The notes: a model not told the origin generated them from the letters alone. DNA of 64,000 bases from Paenibacillus peoriae KCTC 3763 (GCF_000236805.1 NZ_AGFX01000012.1:186001-250000), one strand, 5' to 3'. Shown: positions 8,712 through 16,286, counted from the stretch's first letter. Numbers and translations: made by a program.

Positions 8712-9626
8712 TCAGGAGCGTGGTTTTTTATATGAGATTTTCGCTATGGCATCATGCAGATGAATGGATTCTTCATTTCGACACTCCACCGTGAAGGCAC
8801 GAACGGCCTTCAGCTCGACCAAATCAGCGGCAATTAGCCTCACCATATCCTCGACAAAACGCGGATTTTCATACGCTTTTTCAGTTACCGCCTTCTCGTC
8901 CGGGCGCTTAAGAATCGGATGCAGCGGAGCGCTGGCATTGGATTCTGCTGCATTCAGCAGCATGACCTTCCAGTCCTGTTCCATGTCCAGTTCATCTATG
9001 CGCGCTTCCATCGTTACCACGCCACGCTGATTGTGGGCGCTATACTCGCTGATTTCCTTGGAGCACGGACACAAGGTTGTTACCGCCACTGTCAGACCAA
9101 CCACGACACGGCTTTCCCGTCCTTCCTCATAGCTGATTCGGATTAGCCCCTCAGCATGGTTTAGCCCCGTTTTCCCCAGCATAGGGGAACGCCGTTCGTA
9201 GAACCACGGGAACGAAAGCTCCAGCTCAGCCCGTTCCTGATTCATCCGTGCAGTCAGACCTTTTGCAAAACGGACGAGCTGCGCCAAATCCGTTGTTCCA
9301 CCCTGCTGCCGATACTCCTCCAAGTGCTCTGTCAGGCGGCTCATGTTAATTCCTTTGGCCCCACGATTCAACGAGGTTGTTAGCTTAAAGGTTCCGATGC
9401 TTACCTGTGTAGCAGGAGCTAAACCCGCCTCCACAGTTATGGGGTGCTTTACTCTGGCGATACCCACCTGTTCAATGTCGAACAAATAGTTACGCTGCTC
9501 ATTTTGCAAATCGGACATATGCTCTTTCAATGTGGGTTTATCTCCCGGAGTAGGGTCCACCGAACCGAACAGCCGATGACGCTCTGCCTTGGAAGGCAGT
9601 TTCGAGATTACTCTGTTTTCTCTCAC
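8712..9626 (-). CDS. folE2: GTP cyclohydrolase IB (zinc-independent FolE2)
   Basis: 304 residues, full length for FolE2, which converts GTP to 7,8-dihydroneopterin triphosphate for folate. Seen: TTLCPCSKEIS with the catalytic cysteine, the AHNQRG motif, and HLHDAIAKISY near the C-terminus. I chose GTG 9626, which has GAAGGAG 8 bases upstream; upstream in-frame TTG codons lack a site. A Zur box (9694-9708) lies about 70 bp upstream. Known: FolE2 replaces the zinc-dependent FolE under zinc starvation in Bacillus. It belongs functionally with znuCBA, the COG0523 GTPases and the zinc-free ribosomal proteins further right, although unrelated genes lie between. Confidence 0.95.
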   Translation of the reverse strand: MRENRVISKLPSKAERHRLFGSVDPTPGDKPTLKEHMSDLQNEQRNYLFDIEQVGIARVKHPITVEAGLAPATQVSIGTFKLTTSLNRGAKGINMSRLTEHLEEYRQQGGTTDLAQLVRFAKGLTARMNQERAELELSFPWFYERRSPMLGKTGLNHAEGLIRISYEEGRESRVVVGLTVAVTTLCPCSKEISEYSAHNQRGVVTMEARIDELDMEQDWKVMLLNAAESNASAPLHPILKRPDEKAVTEKAYENPRFVEDMVRLIAADLVELKAVRAFTVECRNEESIHLHDAIAKISYKKPRS

Positions 9627-9693
9627 GCTAATGACTCCTTCAATTATGATTGCCAAGGCTCCCGGAAGCTGTTCTCATCATTCCGCATTTTAA

Positions 9694-9708
9694 TTGTAAT
9701 AATTACGA
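9694..9708 (-). promoter_or_regulatory. Zur box upstream of folE2
   Basis: TTGTAATAATTACGA on the + strand matches the Bacillus Zur consensus TCGTAATNATTACGA at 14 of 15 positions, including nearly the whole inverted repeat. It lies upstream of GTG 9626 of folE2, a known Zur target elsewhere. Confidence 0.85.
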
Positions 9709-9767
9709 TTAATTTATATTACTACAAAAGAAACGCACGGTAAACCTTCATAATCCTCTCTCCAACG

Positions 9768-9789
9768 AAAAAGCCGCCAATATGGCGAC
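9768..9789 (-). terminator. Terminator after the SDR-hydrolase gene
   Basis: Minus-strand stem GTCGCC / GGCGGC with a five-base loop (ATATT), followed by TTTTTC, about 25 bases past the TAA at 9812. It also separates this unit from the folE2 promoter. Confidence 0.75.
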
Positions 9790-9811
9790 CTCCTCTATGC
9801 ACTCTATGATT

Positions 9812-11695
9812 TTATTTAACGGACCCGGAAAGAACATCGGCAATCTGCTCAATGTGCTGCTTTAGCAAGTGCGCTGTTTGCTTCGGTTGCGAGATCGGAA
9901 AATGATGTGCTGCCGGAATATGCAGCGTGCGCAAGCCATGAAATGGCTCAGGCAGCTTATAAAGCTTATCCTTCATTCCCCATACAATCGAAGCCTTCTC
10001 CTTGAACGATGGCCCGGAAATCTCGGATGTAAACCGAAAATTATCCGCTCTTGTTAACATACCCAGCGTTTCCGCATTCGTCTTTCTTATGCGGGGAGAA
10101 CGCAATCCCTCAAGGACATACGTGATGTATGCTGGCGGGATTTCCTCCATGTTTTCAAAACAAGTCTGCGACAGCAATTGCTTGCGTAAGCCTGACTCGC
10201 TGAGTCTGCCCAGCACGCTCTCCGTAATTCGTACACTCCGATATCTGCGCGGAGCGGGATGGAATACAGGCTGCAACAAATGCAGGCTGCTAAGGCGCTC
10301 AGGTACACGTTCCCACACTTTGACAGCCAATAATCCGCCGAAGGAATGACCCACAAGGTTGATTGGCGTTTCAAAAGTTTGGATCGCTTGTACTAACGAT
10401 TCGATGTGCCCCTCCAGTATATCCTCCTGATGATGGTAAGGAGAACGCCCAAACCCGGGAAGATCCACCAGGCAAACGGAGGATTCCGGAAATTGCTCGG
10501 CCAGCGGTATCAAGCAATCCGCCCCGCTCAAAGTACCGTGAACAAACACCATCGGTGGATTTTCATTTTCCACTCTTCGTTCTAGCGTAGCCAAAGGCCC
10601 GCGCCTGCTGCGGACATATATACCTGTATCCATGCGGGAATGTGCAATTCTGTAATCAAGGTCCGTAATAACAAATGGGAGAACGTCCGTATTTACCGCC
10701 TGTGTCAATCCGTGTTTTTGCTGAATCGCTCGCGTCGTATCCAGTGGGTAGTCCACATCCACAATAAAATCGAGTGACTCCTTTGGAATCCCCAGCTTTC
10801 GCCCCATTGGAGTGCCCAGGATGCCGGATAGCCAAGCGGGTGAAATGGAGCCCCACGGTTTCCGAACTCGAAGCTCCTTCGCCATATCCGTTCCCAGTTC
10901 CATCATGGTCGGGCTCTGCTGCCTTTCATCCATTAGGTAGTATGTTTCACTGACAGGCTGTGTTTCCTTGGCAAGCACACTGATGAATTCGGCTGCATGA
11001 TCTACGTGAACCATCGGAAGCCAATGAGACTTGCCGCCCGGAATGAGACCCATGAGCTTGCGCGCTGTAGAAGCCACAAGAATGCCAAGCCCACCGGTTT
11101 GAGGCGTATCCCCGTGCGCTGAGTCACCAATGACCACGCTCAAATGGATAACCGACAGCGGAAATCCTTCTTTGTGCGCCCCCTGACGGATACGCAAATC
11201 AGCCAGGAATTTCATACGTTCATAAGGAGGAGCCTGTTCCAAATGAGCAATGACAGGCTCCGGGGCATTCCAGTTATGATGATTAAACGGGCTTTTGAAT
11301 CCAACCAAATGGATAAAATGTCGTAACCCCTTGCTCGCATGAATATGTGCAGCCAACGTCAGCATCTCTTCTGCTGCTTGTAAAAAAGCGTCTCTCGCCT
11401 CCTCCTCTCCCAGCAATATGTCCATCGGTCCTCCTGCGTGAATCACCACATCTGCTGTCTCAACCCGCTTCCTGTCAGAAGAACTCAGCCCCAGAGCGGG
11501 TGCACTTAAGTCACCGATAATCGGTGTTAACTTCCCTGTATGCCATGCGGTCTCCAGATTCATTTGCCTGCATATTTGTTCCCACTTCTTCAGCGAGCGA
11601 ACAAGAACGGTAACGGTATGCTCCTCCCGGGAAAGTTGCTGCAGCGTATGCATGCCGATAAAACCTGTACCGCCCGTGATCAAGATATGTGCCAT
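9812..11695 (-). CDS. SDR / alpha-beta hydrolase fusion protein
   Basis: 627 residues holding two enzymes. Residues 1-355 form an extended SDR (epimerase or reductase type): nucleotide loop GGTGFIG at 8-14 and the catalytic YERMK (Tyr158, Lys162). Residues 380-627 form an alpha/beta hydrolase: FVHGTLSG (oxyanion region), the GHSFGG nucleophile elbow with Ser451, and a catalytic His in AAHHFPIS near 600. There is no signal peptide, so it is cytoplasmic. A TetR-family gene lies just upstream, and the same 20-bp operator precedes both genes. The ribosome site is weak. The reaction is unknown; a ketone/ester or lactone pathway, or detoxification of a hydrophobic compound, would fit. Domain calls are firm; the function is not assigned. 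Confidence 0.82.
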   Translation of the reverse strand: MAHILITGGTGFIGMHTLQQLSREEHTVTVLVRSLKKWEQICRQMNLETAWHTGKLTPIIGDLSAPALGLSSSDRKRVETADVVIHAGGPMDILLGEEEARDAFLQAAEEMLTLAAHIHASKGLRHFIHLVGFKSPFNHHNWNAPEPVIAHLEQAPPYERMKFLADLRIRQGAHKEGFPLSVIHLSVVIGDSAHGDTPQTGGLGILVASTARKLMGLIPGGKSHWLPMVHVDHAAEFISVLAKETQPVSETYYLMDERQQSPTMMELGTDMAKELRVRKPWGSISPAWLSGILGTPMGRKLGIPKESLDFIVDVDYPLDTTRAIQQKHGLTQAVNTDVLPFVITDLDYRIAHSRMDTGIYVRSRRGPLATLERRVENENPPMVFVHGTLSGADCLIPLAEQFPESSVCLVDLPGFGRSPYHHQEDILEGHIESLVQAIQTFETPINLVGHSFGGLLAVKVWERVPERLSSLHLLQPVFHPAPRRYRSVRITESVLGRLSESGLRKQLLSQTCFENMEEIPPAYITYVLEGLRSPRIRKTNAETLGMLTRADNFRFTSEISGPSFKEKASIVWGMKDKLYKLPEPFHGLRTLHIPAAHHFPISQPKQTAHLLKQHIEQIADVLSGSVK

Positions 11696-11720
11696 AAATA
11701 TAACCTGCTTTCTATATTTT

Positions 11721-11740
11721 TTAGTACTATATAGTGCTAA
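11721..11740 (-). promoter_or_regulatory. TetR-type operator before the SDR-hydrolase gene
   Basis: TTAGTACTATATAGTGCTAA is an inverted repeat broken by only one base pair. It lies 25 bp before the ATG and overlaps a TATAGT that could serve as -10. The same architecture occurs at 12341-12360. Confidence 0.8.
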
Positions 11741-11748
11741 TCATGATT

Positions 11749-11780
11749 AAAAAAAATCACTTTAGCAGAAACGCTAAAGT
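11749..11780 (-). terminator. Terminator overlapping the end of the TetR gene
   Basis: Minus-strand perfect 8-bp stem ACTTTAGC / GCTAAAGT with a 6-base loop, followed by GA and eight T. The stem lies inside the last codons, so the TetR transcript should end before the SDR-hydrolase gene, which then needs its own promoter. Confidence 0.82.
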
Positions 11781-12338
11781 CATTTTTAAATTTACAAGTA
11801 TGCCCGGGTCTTGACCTGCATGTTGTAAAAAGAGTGCGCCTTCGATAGCTGAGACAATGAATTCAGCCGTCGATCTGGCAGGAAGTTCAGTCCGAATCTC
11901 CAAACTCTCCATCCCCTCGTTCAACAACGCTTCCACCGTGGTGATTTGGCTTTGAAAAAATCGGCTCACTTTCTCTCGAAACAAGGGAATATCCTGAGGC
12001 ATTTGCGTGTACAGAGTAATAAAGGGACAGCCGCCCAAATAATCTGTCTCTTGTTGAGTTAGCAATTGAAGAAGGGTCTCCAGACGTTCCTGCACGGATT
12101 GATCCTTACGTGAAACAACCTCAAAAATCAGCTCGTTATACGTTCGAACCAGTTGGTCCAGAATAGCTGACAGCAGTTCTTCCTTGCTTTTAAAATAATA
12201 GTAAATGTTCGTTTTGGATACATTGCTGACAGCCACAATTTCGTCCATGCTTGTTGTATGATAGCCTTTAGTAAGAAACAATGAAGTCGCAATGCTCAGA
12301 ACAACATCCCGATTGGTCGTTTTATTTTTTTTCATCAT
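11757..12338 (-). CDS. TetR-family repressor
   Basis: 193 residues. The N-terminal helix-turn-helix is clear: GYHTTSMDEIVAVSNVSKTN followed by IYYYFKSKEELL, the TetR signature around residues 25-55. The C-terminal ligand domain is of the type with CPFITLYTQMP. ATG 12338 and ATG 12335 are both possible; an in-frame GTG at 12347 sits inside the operator and is unlikely. No good Shine-Dalgarno is seen, which suggests low expression. Operators at 12341-12360 (autoregulation) and 11721-11740 (target) indicate a two-gene regulon. The inducer is unknown and is probably related to the substrate of the SDR-hydrolase. Confidence 0.9.
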   Translation of the reverse strand: MMKKNKTTNRDVVLSIATSLFLTKGYHTTSMDEIVAVSNVSKTNIYYYFKSKEELLSAILDQLVRTYNELIFEVVSRKDQSVQERLETLLQLLTQQETDYLGGCPFITLYTQMPQDIPLFREKVSRFFQSQITTVEALLNEGMESLEIRTELPARSTAEFIVSAIEGALFLQHAGQDPGILVNLKMTLAFLLK

Positions 12339-12340
12339 AG

Positions 12341-12360
12341 TTAGCACTATACGGTACTAA
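12341..12360 (-). promoter_or_regulatory. TetR-type operator before the TetR gene
   Basis: TTAGCACTATACGGTACTAA shares TTAGYAC and GTRCTAA half-sites at the same spacing with the site at 11721-11740. It directly abuts the repressor's start codon, as expected for autoregulation. Confidence 0.78.
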
Positions 12361-12398
12361 AACGTACTTGTCAAACTTCACTACAATCCCATTGTTAT

Positions 12399-12734
12399 TT
12401 ATATATTCGCCTCGATAATTTCCTCCAGCTTAATCCAGCTAAAATCCTCTTCTCCGCGGGACAGCTTCACTTCTCGCCGACTCGTGTTAATCACGGTTAC
12501 AAGCCCACACAACTCCTCGTCATCAAACGGATTAAATACCCGCAGCGTAATAGACTTCCGTTCATTATAGGAAATGATAAGGGCCTGTTCAATCTGCCAC
12601 ATCTCCTGATCGTCCAGTGTCGGCTTGTCACGTCTGCCCTGCTCCTTCATCAGTCTCAGATACGCATCCCGATGCTCAGGCAAGATCATGCGCGAGCTTT
12701 CCCATATGCCATTCCCTTCAAGCTTTTTCCCCAT
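12399..12734 (-). CDS. YolD-like protein
   Basis: 111 residues with the features of the YolD-like family: N-terminal GNGIWESSRMILPEH, central ISYNERKSITLRVFN, and a C-terminal VTVINTSRREVKLSR stretch. ATG 12734 follows AGGAGG at good spacing. YolD proteins usually precede a Y-family DNA polymerase (UvrX/YqjW) in SOS operons. Here the gene is second in a LexA-controlled pair and is followed by the TetR gene, with no polymerase in the window. The biochemical role of the family is not established; a damage-tolerance accessory role is inferred. Confidence 0.82.
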   Translation of the reverse strand: MGKKLEGNGIWESSRMILPEHRDAYLRLMKEQGRRDKPTLDDQEMWQIEQALIISYNERKSITLRVFNPFDDEELCGLVTVINTSRREVKLSRGEEDFSWIKLEEIIEANI

Positions 12735-12746
12735 CGTAAACGCCTC

Positions 12747-12941
12747 CTATGCTGTTTGGGTTACAGGATGCCATGCCAGTACATGGTCTAATCGAAAAAC
12801 GCGCGGCTGGCCTGTCAGTAAACAGGTAGCCCGTATCAAACCATTTTGCACACGATGCACCTCAATGCGCCGATGAGACAGTTTGCCCTTCCGGTCCATA
12901 TACACGATTTCCACGATCTGCCCCACGTATTTTTCCAGCAT
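12747..12941 (-). CDS. Small WYL-like protein in SOS operon
   Basis: 64 residues, all beta-strand-like: VEIVYMDRKGKLSHRRIEV, then TGQPRVFRLDHVLAW, the pattern of a WYL-type sensing barrel without the usual helix-turn-helix. ATG 12941 has AAGGAGTG upstream. Two LexA boxes flank the promoter just ahead, and the YolD gene follows after 12 bp. Such mini-proteins are often found beside yolD-uvrX genes in Paenibacillus (from memory). No catalytic residues are visible; ligand or nucleic-acid sensing is an inference. Confidence 0.72.
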   Translation of the reverse strand: MLEKYVGQIVEIVYMDRKGKLSHRRIEVHRVQNGLIRATCLLTGQPRVFRLDHVLAWHPVTQTA

Positions 12942-12959
12942 GATCCTTCACTCCTTATT

Positions 12960-12973
12960 CGAACGTTTGTTTG
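12960..12973 (-). promoter_or_regulatory. LexA (SOS) box 1
   Basis: CGAACGTTTGTTTG matches the CGAAC-N4-GTTY core of Bacillus SOS boxes. It lies just downstream of the -10 hexamer of the WYL-like/YolD operon. Confidence 0.65.
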
Positions 12974-12974
12974 T

Positions 12975-13004
12975 ATTATATGCGAACATGCGTTTGATTA
13001 TCAA
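12975..13004 (-). promoter_or_regulatory. Promoter of the SOS operon
   Basis: Minus-strand TTGATA at 13004-12999, an 18-base spacer, and TATAAT at 12980-12975. LexA boxes lie in the spacer and downstream of the -10, so bound LexA would block RNA polymerase. Confidence 0.72.
12983..12996 (-). promoter_or_regulatory. LexA (SOS) box 2
   Basis: CGAACATGCGTTTG matches the Bacillus consensus CGAACRNRYGTTYC at 13 of 14 positions. It sits between the -35 and -10 of the operon promoter. Confidence 0.82.
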
Positions 13005-13007
13005 TGT

Positions 13008-13046
13008 AAAAAATCCCCTGAGGGATTTGACTCTCTCAAGGGATTT
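13008..13046 (-). terminator. Terminator after the 162-aa hypothetical gene
   Basis: Minus-strand AAATCCC pairs with GGGATTT across a 22-base loop that contains a second small stem, and it is followed by a T run. It lies between the stop at 13130 and the SOS promoter. Confidence 0.6.
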
Positions 13047-13129
13047 CATACCTATTACAATTTCTCCGACTTTGACATTGTTATTGGGTAAGTATTGCCA
13101 AACTCGCTGCTCCTATCCTTACAATAGCT

Positions 13130-13618
13130 TTAAAATTCATAGGTGGACAGCTTAATATCCTCTTTATTCAAATCTTTTAACGGATAAACAGGTCCATTCC
13201 AATAAGTCAAAATATCAACGGGCTCACTCGTGCCATGTTTTTTTAAAGTAAGAGCCATCTCAAGCAACAAATGAGGAAGCTGATAAGAGCTTGTTATAAA
13301 CTGTACCTCCTCCGGGCTTTCACAGTCTTCTGCTCGATAGAACACAAAGTAGCCCTCGGTATGATCCCCCATGAGTACAATATTACGAGCCAGAAACATA
13401 ATTTCACCATTGGAAAAAGGAATGGAATACGTCGAAGCAGGAATCAAATCCATCTCTAAACTCTCTATGCGCATCGTGAGCTCATTGTTAAGAGCATCCA
13501 TTCTTTCTCTTTGTTCGCTTATGAACTGTTCATAATTTACAGGAACAAGCCCTCCATTCCTGATCGTAGTGATAAATCCGTCTATAAATACTTTTTGAGA
13601 TAATACCCGATTGCTCAT
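13130..13618 (-). CDS. Hypothetical protein (162 aa)
   Basis: Not recognised. No signal peptide, membrane helix or metal motif is visible. It is a mixed alpha/beta protein with a hydrophilic helical stretch around residues 35-60 and a strand-rich middle (IMFLARNIVLMG, GYFVFYRAED). ATG 13618 has GGAG 9 bases upstream; an in-frame ATG at 13651 lacks a site. The gene lies alone between a stand-alone CheY gene and the SOS operon, in DNA visibly richer in A+T than the siderophore genes. The central pattern and size resemble small SMI1-like or immunity-type proteins, but I cannot support an assignment. Confidence 0.6.
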   Translation of the reverse strand: MSNRVLSQKVFIDGFITTIRNGGLVPVNYEQFISEQRERMDALNNELTMRIESLEMDLIPASTYSIPFSNGEIMFLARNIVLMGDHTEGYFVFYRAEDCESPEEVQFITSSYQLPHLLLEMALTLKKHGTSEPVDILTYWNGPVYPLKDLNKEDIKLSTYEF

Positions 13619-13702
13619 CCTATTCATCTCCATATTCGTGAAAATAGCCATGGATTTCTTATGTTAAATTGTTCGATATTTATGTATTGAAAGCTGAATT
13701 CA

Positions 13703-14065
13703 TTAGCTATTAAGCATTTTTGAGACTGCATTTACGACCCTTTCCATCTCAAATGGCTTAACAATAAAGTCTTTGGCACCTGCTTTAAATGCTTTGATAA
13801 TCGCTTCTTGCTGACCCAAAGCAGAACACATTAAAATGTTGGCTTGTGGATCAAGCTCTACAATCTTTCTAACGGCATCAAGTCCATCCATCTTAGGCAT
13901 ATTGATGTCCATGGTGATTAAGTCCGGGCGAAAGTGCGCATATTTCAAAACAGCATCATACCCATTCTCTGCCTCCCCAATAACAGAGTGACCTAAATCT
14001 AAAAAAATATCTTTGAGCACAGATCGCATAAATAAAGAATCATCCACTATTACAACTGTTGCCAA
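13703..14065 (-). CDS. CheY-like stand-alone response regulator
   Basis: 120 residues, only a receiver domain: acidic pair in IVDDS (Asp8-Asp9), phospho-acceptor Asp53 in TMDINMPKMDG, Ser81, and Lys103 in IVKPF. The start is TTG 14065 with GGAG 8 bases upstream. No histidine kinase, chemotaxis gene or output domain is nearby, so its partner must be elsewhere in the genome. It closely resembles CheY, but a copy outside a chemotaxis operon could serve another phosphorelay. The 270 bp upstream are AT-rich and contain a 15-bp direct repeat. Confidence 0.9.
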   Translation of the reverse strand: MATVVIVDDSLFMRSVLKDIFLDLGHSVIGEAENGYDAVLKYAHFRPDLITMDINMPKMDGLDAVRKIVELDPQANILMCSALGQQEAIIKAFKAGAKDFIVKPFEMERVVNAVSKMLNS

Positions 14066-14167
14066 AATAATCGCTCCAATCTGTTATAAGATTATATTCG
14101 TCTCCAAAGTTCAATATCGGTGAAAAAACGAGCATAATTAATAGAAAAAATCTGTAAAAACAAAAAC

Positions 14168-14216
14168 GCTACCATTGAATTATAAAAACAATTGGAAACT
14201 AGCTACCATAGAATTA
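14168..14216. repeat. Imperfect 15-bp direct repeat upstream of the CheY gene
   Basis: GCTACCATTGAATTA at 14168-14182 and GCTACCATAGAATTA at 14202-14216 differ at one position and are 34 bp apart, about three helical turns. The spacing would suit two binding sites for a regulator of the CheY gene, but no promoter is obvious between them. Confidence 0.5.
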
Positions 14217-14337
14217 GTTTTCAAAAAAACGTTTCACAATGACGTAATTTATTCTCGTAGTGTTAAGATCACAAAGTACTAGGTATAATTTGGAACCTTA
14301 GCACTATATAAGCTAACTTAAAAAGTTAGAAGAAACA

Positions 14338-14559
14338 TTGGGCAAAGCAGGAATCACAAAAAATGCCTTGGCACGCGAAGCAAAAGTTCGACCGAACTTA
14401 ATTTACGATATGTGCGATGGTAAGACCAAACGCTTAGATCTGGAAACATTAAGCCATATTCTCGATACATTAGAAGATCTTACAGGTCAGAGACATAACC
14501 TGAGCGATGTTCTGGAGTATATCCCACGCAACGAAAAAAACGATCACTCTCCTGTCTAA
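14338..14559 (+). CDS. Xre-type helix-turn-helix protein, possibly 5'-truncated
   Basis: 73 residues: AGITKNALAREAKVRPNLIY forms the helix-turn-helix, then DGKTKRLDLETLSHILDTL and a C-terminal LSDVLEYIP, the usual layout of small phage-like Xre regulators. Relatives normally have 8-12 more residues before this point. In frame upstream there are only seven codons without an ATG, GTG or TTG, then a TAA at 14314. The TTG start has no clear ribosome site. It may be a gene starting at TTG or a decayed copy that lost its start. The terminator at 14539-14579 overlaps the stop codon. Confidence 0.55.
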   Translation: MGKAGITKNALAREAKVRPNLIYDMCDGKTKRLDLETLSHILDTLEDLTGQRHNLSDVLEYIPRNEKNDHSPV

Positions 14560-14579
14560 TGGAGATAGATCGTTTTTTT
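14539..14579 (+). terminator. Terminator after the Xre gene
   Basis: Stem AACGATC / GATCGTT with an inner TCTCC / GGAGA pair, followed by seven T. It overlaps the end of the reading frame. Confidence 0.85.
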
Positions 14580-15198
14580 ATGCTCTGCATATAGAGATAA
14601 CGCTTACATTAATAAGTAAATATAATGATATCGTAGCTTTTTTAAACGACATAATACCTTTTTTAAGTATATTCTTGATCTCTTGACGTGAAGACTCCCC
14701 CCTAAAAACAGCTTTATACAAGCTTGGCTATTTTCTTTTTTTCTATACGTTTGTATCAGGCTAATTATGGAGAGAGTTACGGACAGCAGTTTTACCTCTG
14801 GATCTACGTACTTCAGAACAATTGTTAACTGCTCATTATATGCACAAAAAAACCTAACTTTTCAATTCCAAATTTGTCTAAGGCTCTGATCATCAAAAGC
14901 TCGTTCCAATACTAACATTATCTGACTGGTGATTTTTGCACAAAAAACTTACTCCTACTCAAGTCGGAATAAGTTCGTAGAAAATACAGACGGGCAGTTA
15001 ATTCTCCGATTAAATTGTGATAGTCCTTTCTTTTGTATTTATTCATTATTGTTTATTATAGAATTTGAACTCGAAAGATGGACATTAAAACGAAGTAGCC
15101 GGAATAGTGCTGTACAAGCGAAGCGGTGGCGATGGGAAGCACTATCCGGATGCGTAGTGGCACGATAAGTAACTTTTAAGTTCAGCTTATATAGACAT
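14580..15198. other. AT-rich gap without a supported gene
   Basis: About 620 bp with no convincing coding region. A frame at 14929-15168 lacks a ribosome site and has an unnatural composition at its end. The only structure I see is the stem-loop at 15099-15149. The stretch may hold decayed mobile DNA or an unrecognised small RNA. Confidence 0.5.
15099..15149. other. Unexplained stem-loop in the intergenic gap
   Basis: CCGGAATAGTGCT (15099-15111) pairs with AGCACTATCCGG (15138-15149), leaving one bulged A. The 26-base loop is G-rich, and the element is clearly richer in G+C than its surroundings. There is no T run, so it is not a simple terminator. It could be a small RNA, a palindromic repeat unit or the end of a lost mobile element. 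Confidence 0.5.
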
Positions 15199-15238
15199 AA
15201 AAAAACTGACGTCAGTATACTTCCAACGTCAGTTTTTA
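15199..15238 (-). terminator. Terminator after znuA
   Basis: Strong stem of AAAAACTGACGT type on either side of a 13-base loop, with T runs on both strands, 20 bp past the znuA stop. It can work in either direction. Confidence 0.85.
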
Positions 15239-15258
15239 ACTATTCCTTTAAGGTCTGT

Positions 15259-16245
15259 TTATTCATTCAAAGCTTTCTTCAAAGCCTCCAGATTGTTTTT
15301 CATCACACCAAGATAGTCCAGGTTGTTCTGCTTGTCTTCATCCGTCAGTCCTTCCAGCGGATTCAGAACATCTGTTTTGGCACCGATTTCAGTGGCTACG
15401 GTCTGAGCAACCTTTGGATCTACGAGGGTTTCAAAGAAAATGGTTTTTACATTGTTTGCTTTGGAAAATTTGATGATGCCTGCCAGTTTGTCCGGTGTAG
15501 GCTCTTGCTCTGGAGAAAGTCCGGCAATCGGCACTTGGGTCAAACCATATTGCTTGGCCAAATAACCAAAAGCAGCATGCTGCGTAATAAAGTCTTTGCG
15601 TTTTGCATCTTTCAGAGCTGTTTTGAACGCTGTATCCAGCTCTTTCAGCTTGGCAATATAAGCGTCAGCGTTTTTTTCGTAATCGGCTTTATTGGCAGGA
15701 TCGGCTTTTACAAGCCCCGCTTCAATAGACTCTACTTCCTTTTGCGCCAATACCGGATCAAGCCATACATGAGGATCCAGCACATGATCGTGACTATGAC
15801 CTTCCTCTGCGTGTGCTTCGCCTTCTTCCTCCTCAGCAGTACCTTCCATCAGGTTTAGTCCTTTGCTCGCTTCTACTACAACACGCTTGTCATTGGCTGC
15901 GCTGCTCAAAGCCTGCTCTGCCCAGCCTTCGACGATACCGTTATAGACAAATACGTCGCCGTCCTTGATCTGTGCCATATCTTTGGCGCTCGGTTCCCAG
16001 TCATGTGGCTCAGCGCCAGCAGGAATCAGGGCCGTTACGTTCGCATGATCTCCGGCAACCTGTCTTGTAAATTCATACATCGGATAAAAAGTGGTGACCA
16101 CGTTCAGCTTGTTACCGCTTTGTGCCGTACCCGGCTCGGTTGGGGAAGGATTTGTAGCAGCATTATCGGATTTGGCTCCACAGCCAGACAAAATAAGTGC
16201 CAGCCCCGCAGACAATACAAATGATTTTTTGAACCATGCATTCAT
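15259..16245 (-). CDS. znuA: Zinc ABC transporter substrate-binding lipoprotein
   Basis: 328-residue cluster A-I metal-binding lipoprotein (ZnuA/AdcA). Seen: signal peptide with lipobox LSGC, the first metal histidine in EPHDWEPSAKD, an acidic histidine-rich loop around 145-155 ending in DPHVWLDP (second histidine), FITQHAAFGYLA (third), and a C-terminal ETLVDPKVA with the usual acidic ligand region. The His-rich loop is typical of zinc rather than manganese binders. I chose ATG 16245 (AAAGGAG, 8 bases) over ATG 16251, which is too close to the site. It is the last gene of znuCBA, controlled by the Zur box at 17894-17908. Confidence 0.94.
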   Translation of the reverse strand: MNAWFKKSFVLSAGLALILSGCGAKSDNAATNPSPTEPGTAQSGNKLNVVTTFYPMYEFTRQVAGDHANVTALIPAGAEPHDWEPSAKDMAQIKDGDVFVYNGIVEGWAEQALSSAANDKRVVVEASKGLNLMEGTAEEEEGEAHAEEGHSHDHVLDPHVWLDPVLAQKEVESIEAGLVKADPANKADYEKNADAYIAKLKELDTAFKTALKDAKRKDFITQHAAFGYLAKQYGLTQVPIAGLSPEQEPTPDKLAGIIKFSKANNVKTIFFETLVDPKVAQTVATEIGAKTDVLNPLEGLTDEDKQNNLDYLGVMKNNLEALKKALNE

Positions 16246-16286
16246 GTTCATAACTCCTTTATCCCTGTATATTTTAGTTACTATTT

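Noticed and set aside
14929-15168. 79-codon frame in the intergenic gap
   Set aside because: No ribosome site, unnatural residue composition, and its end crosses the GC-rich stem-loop.
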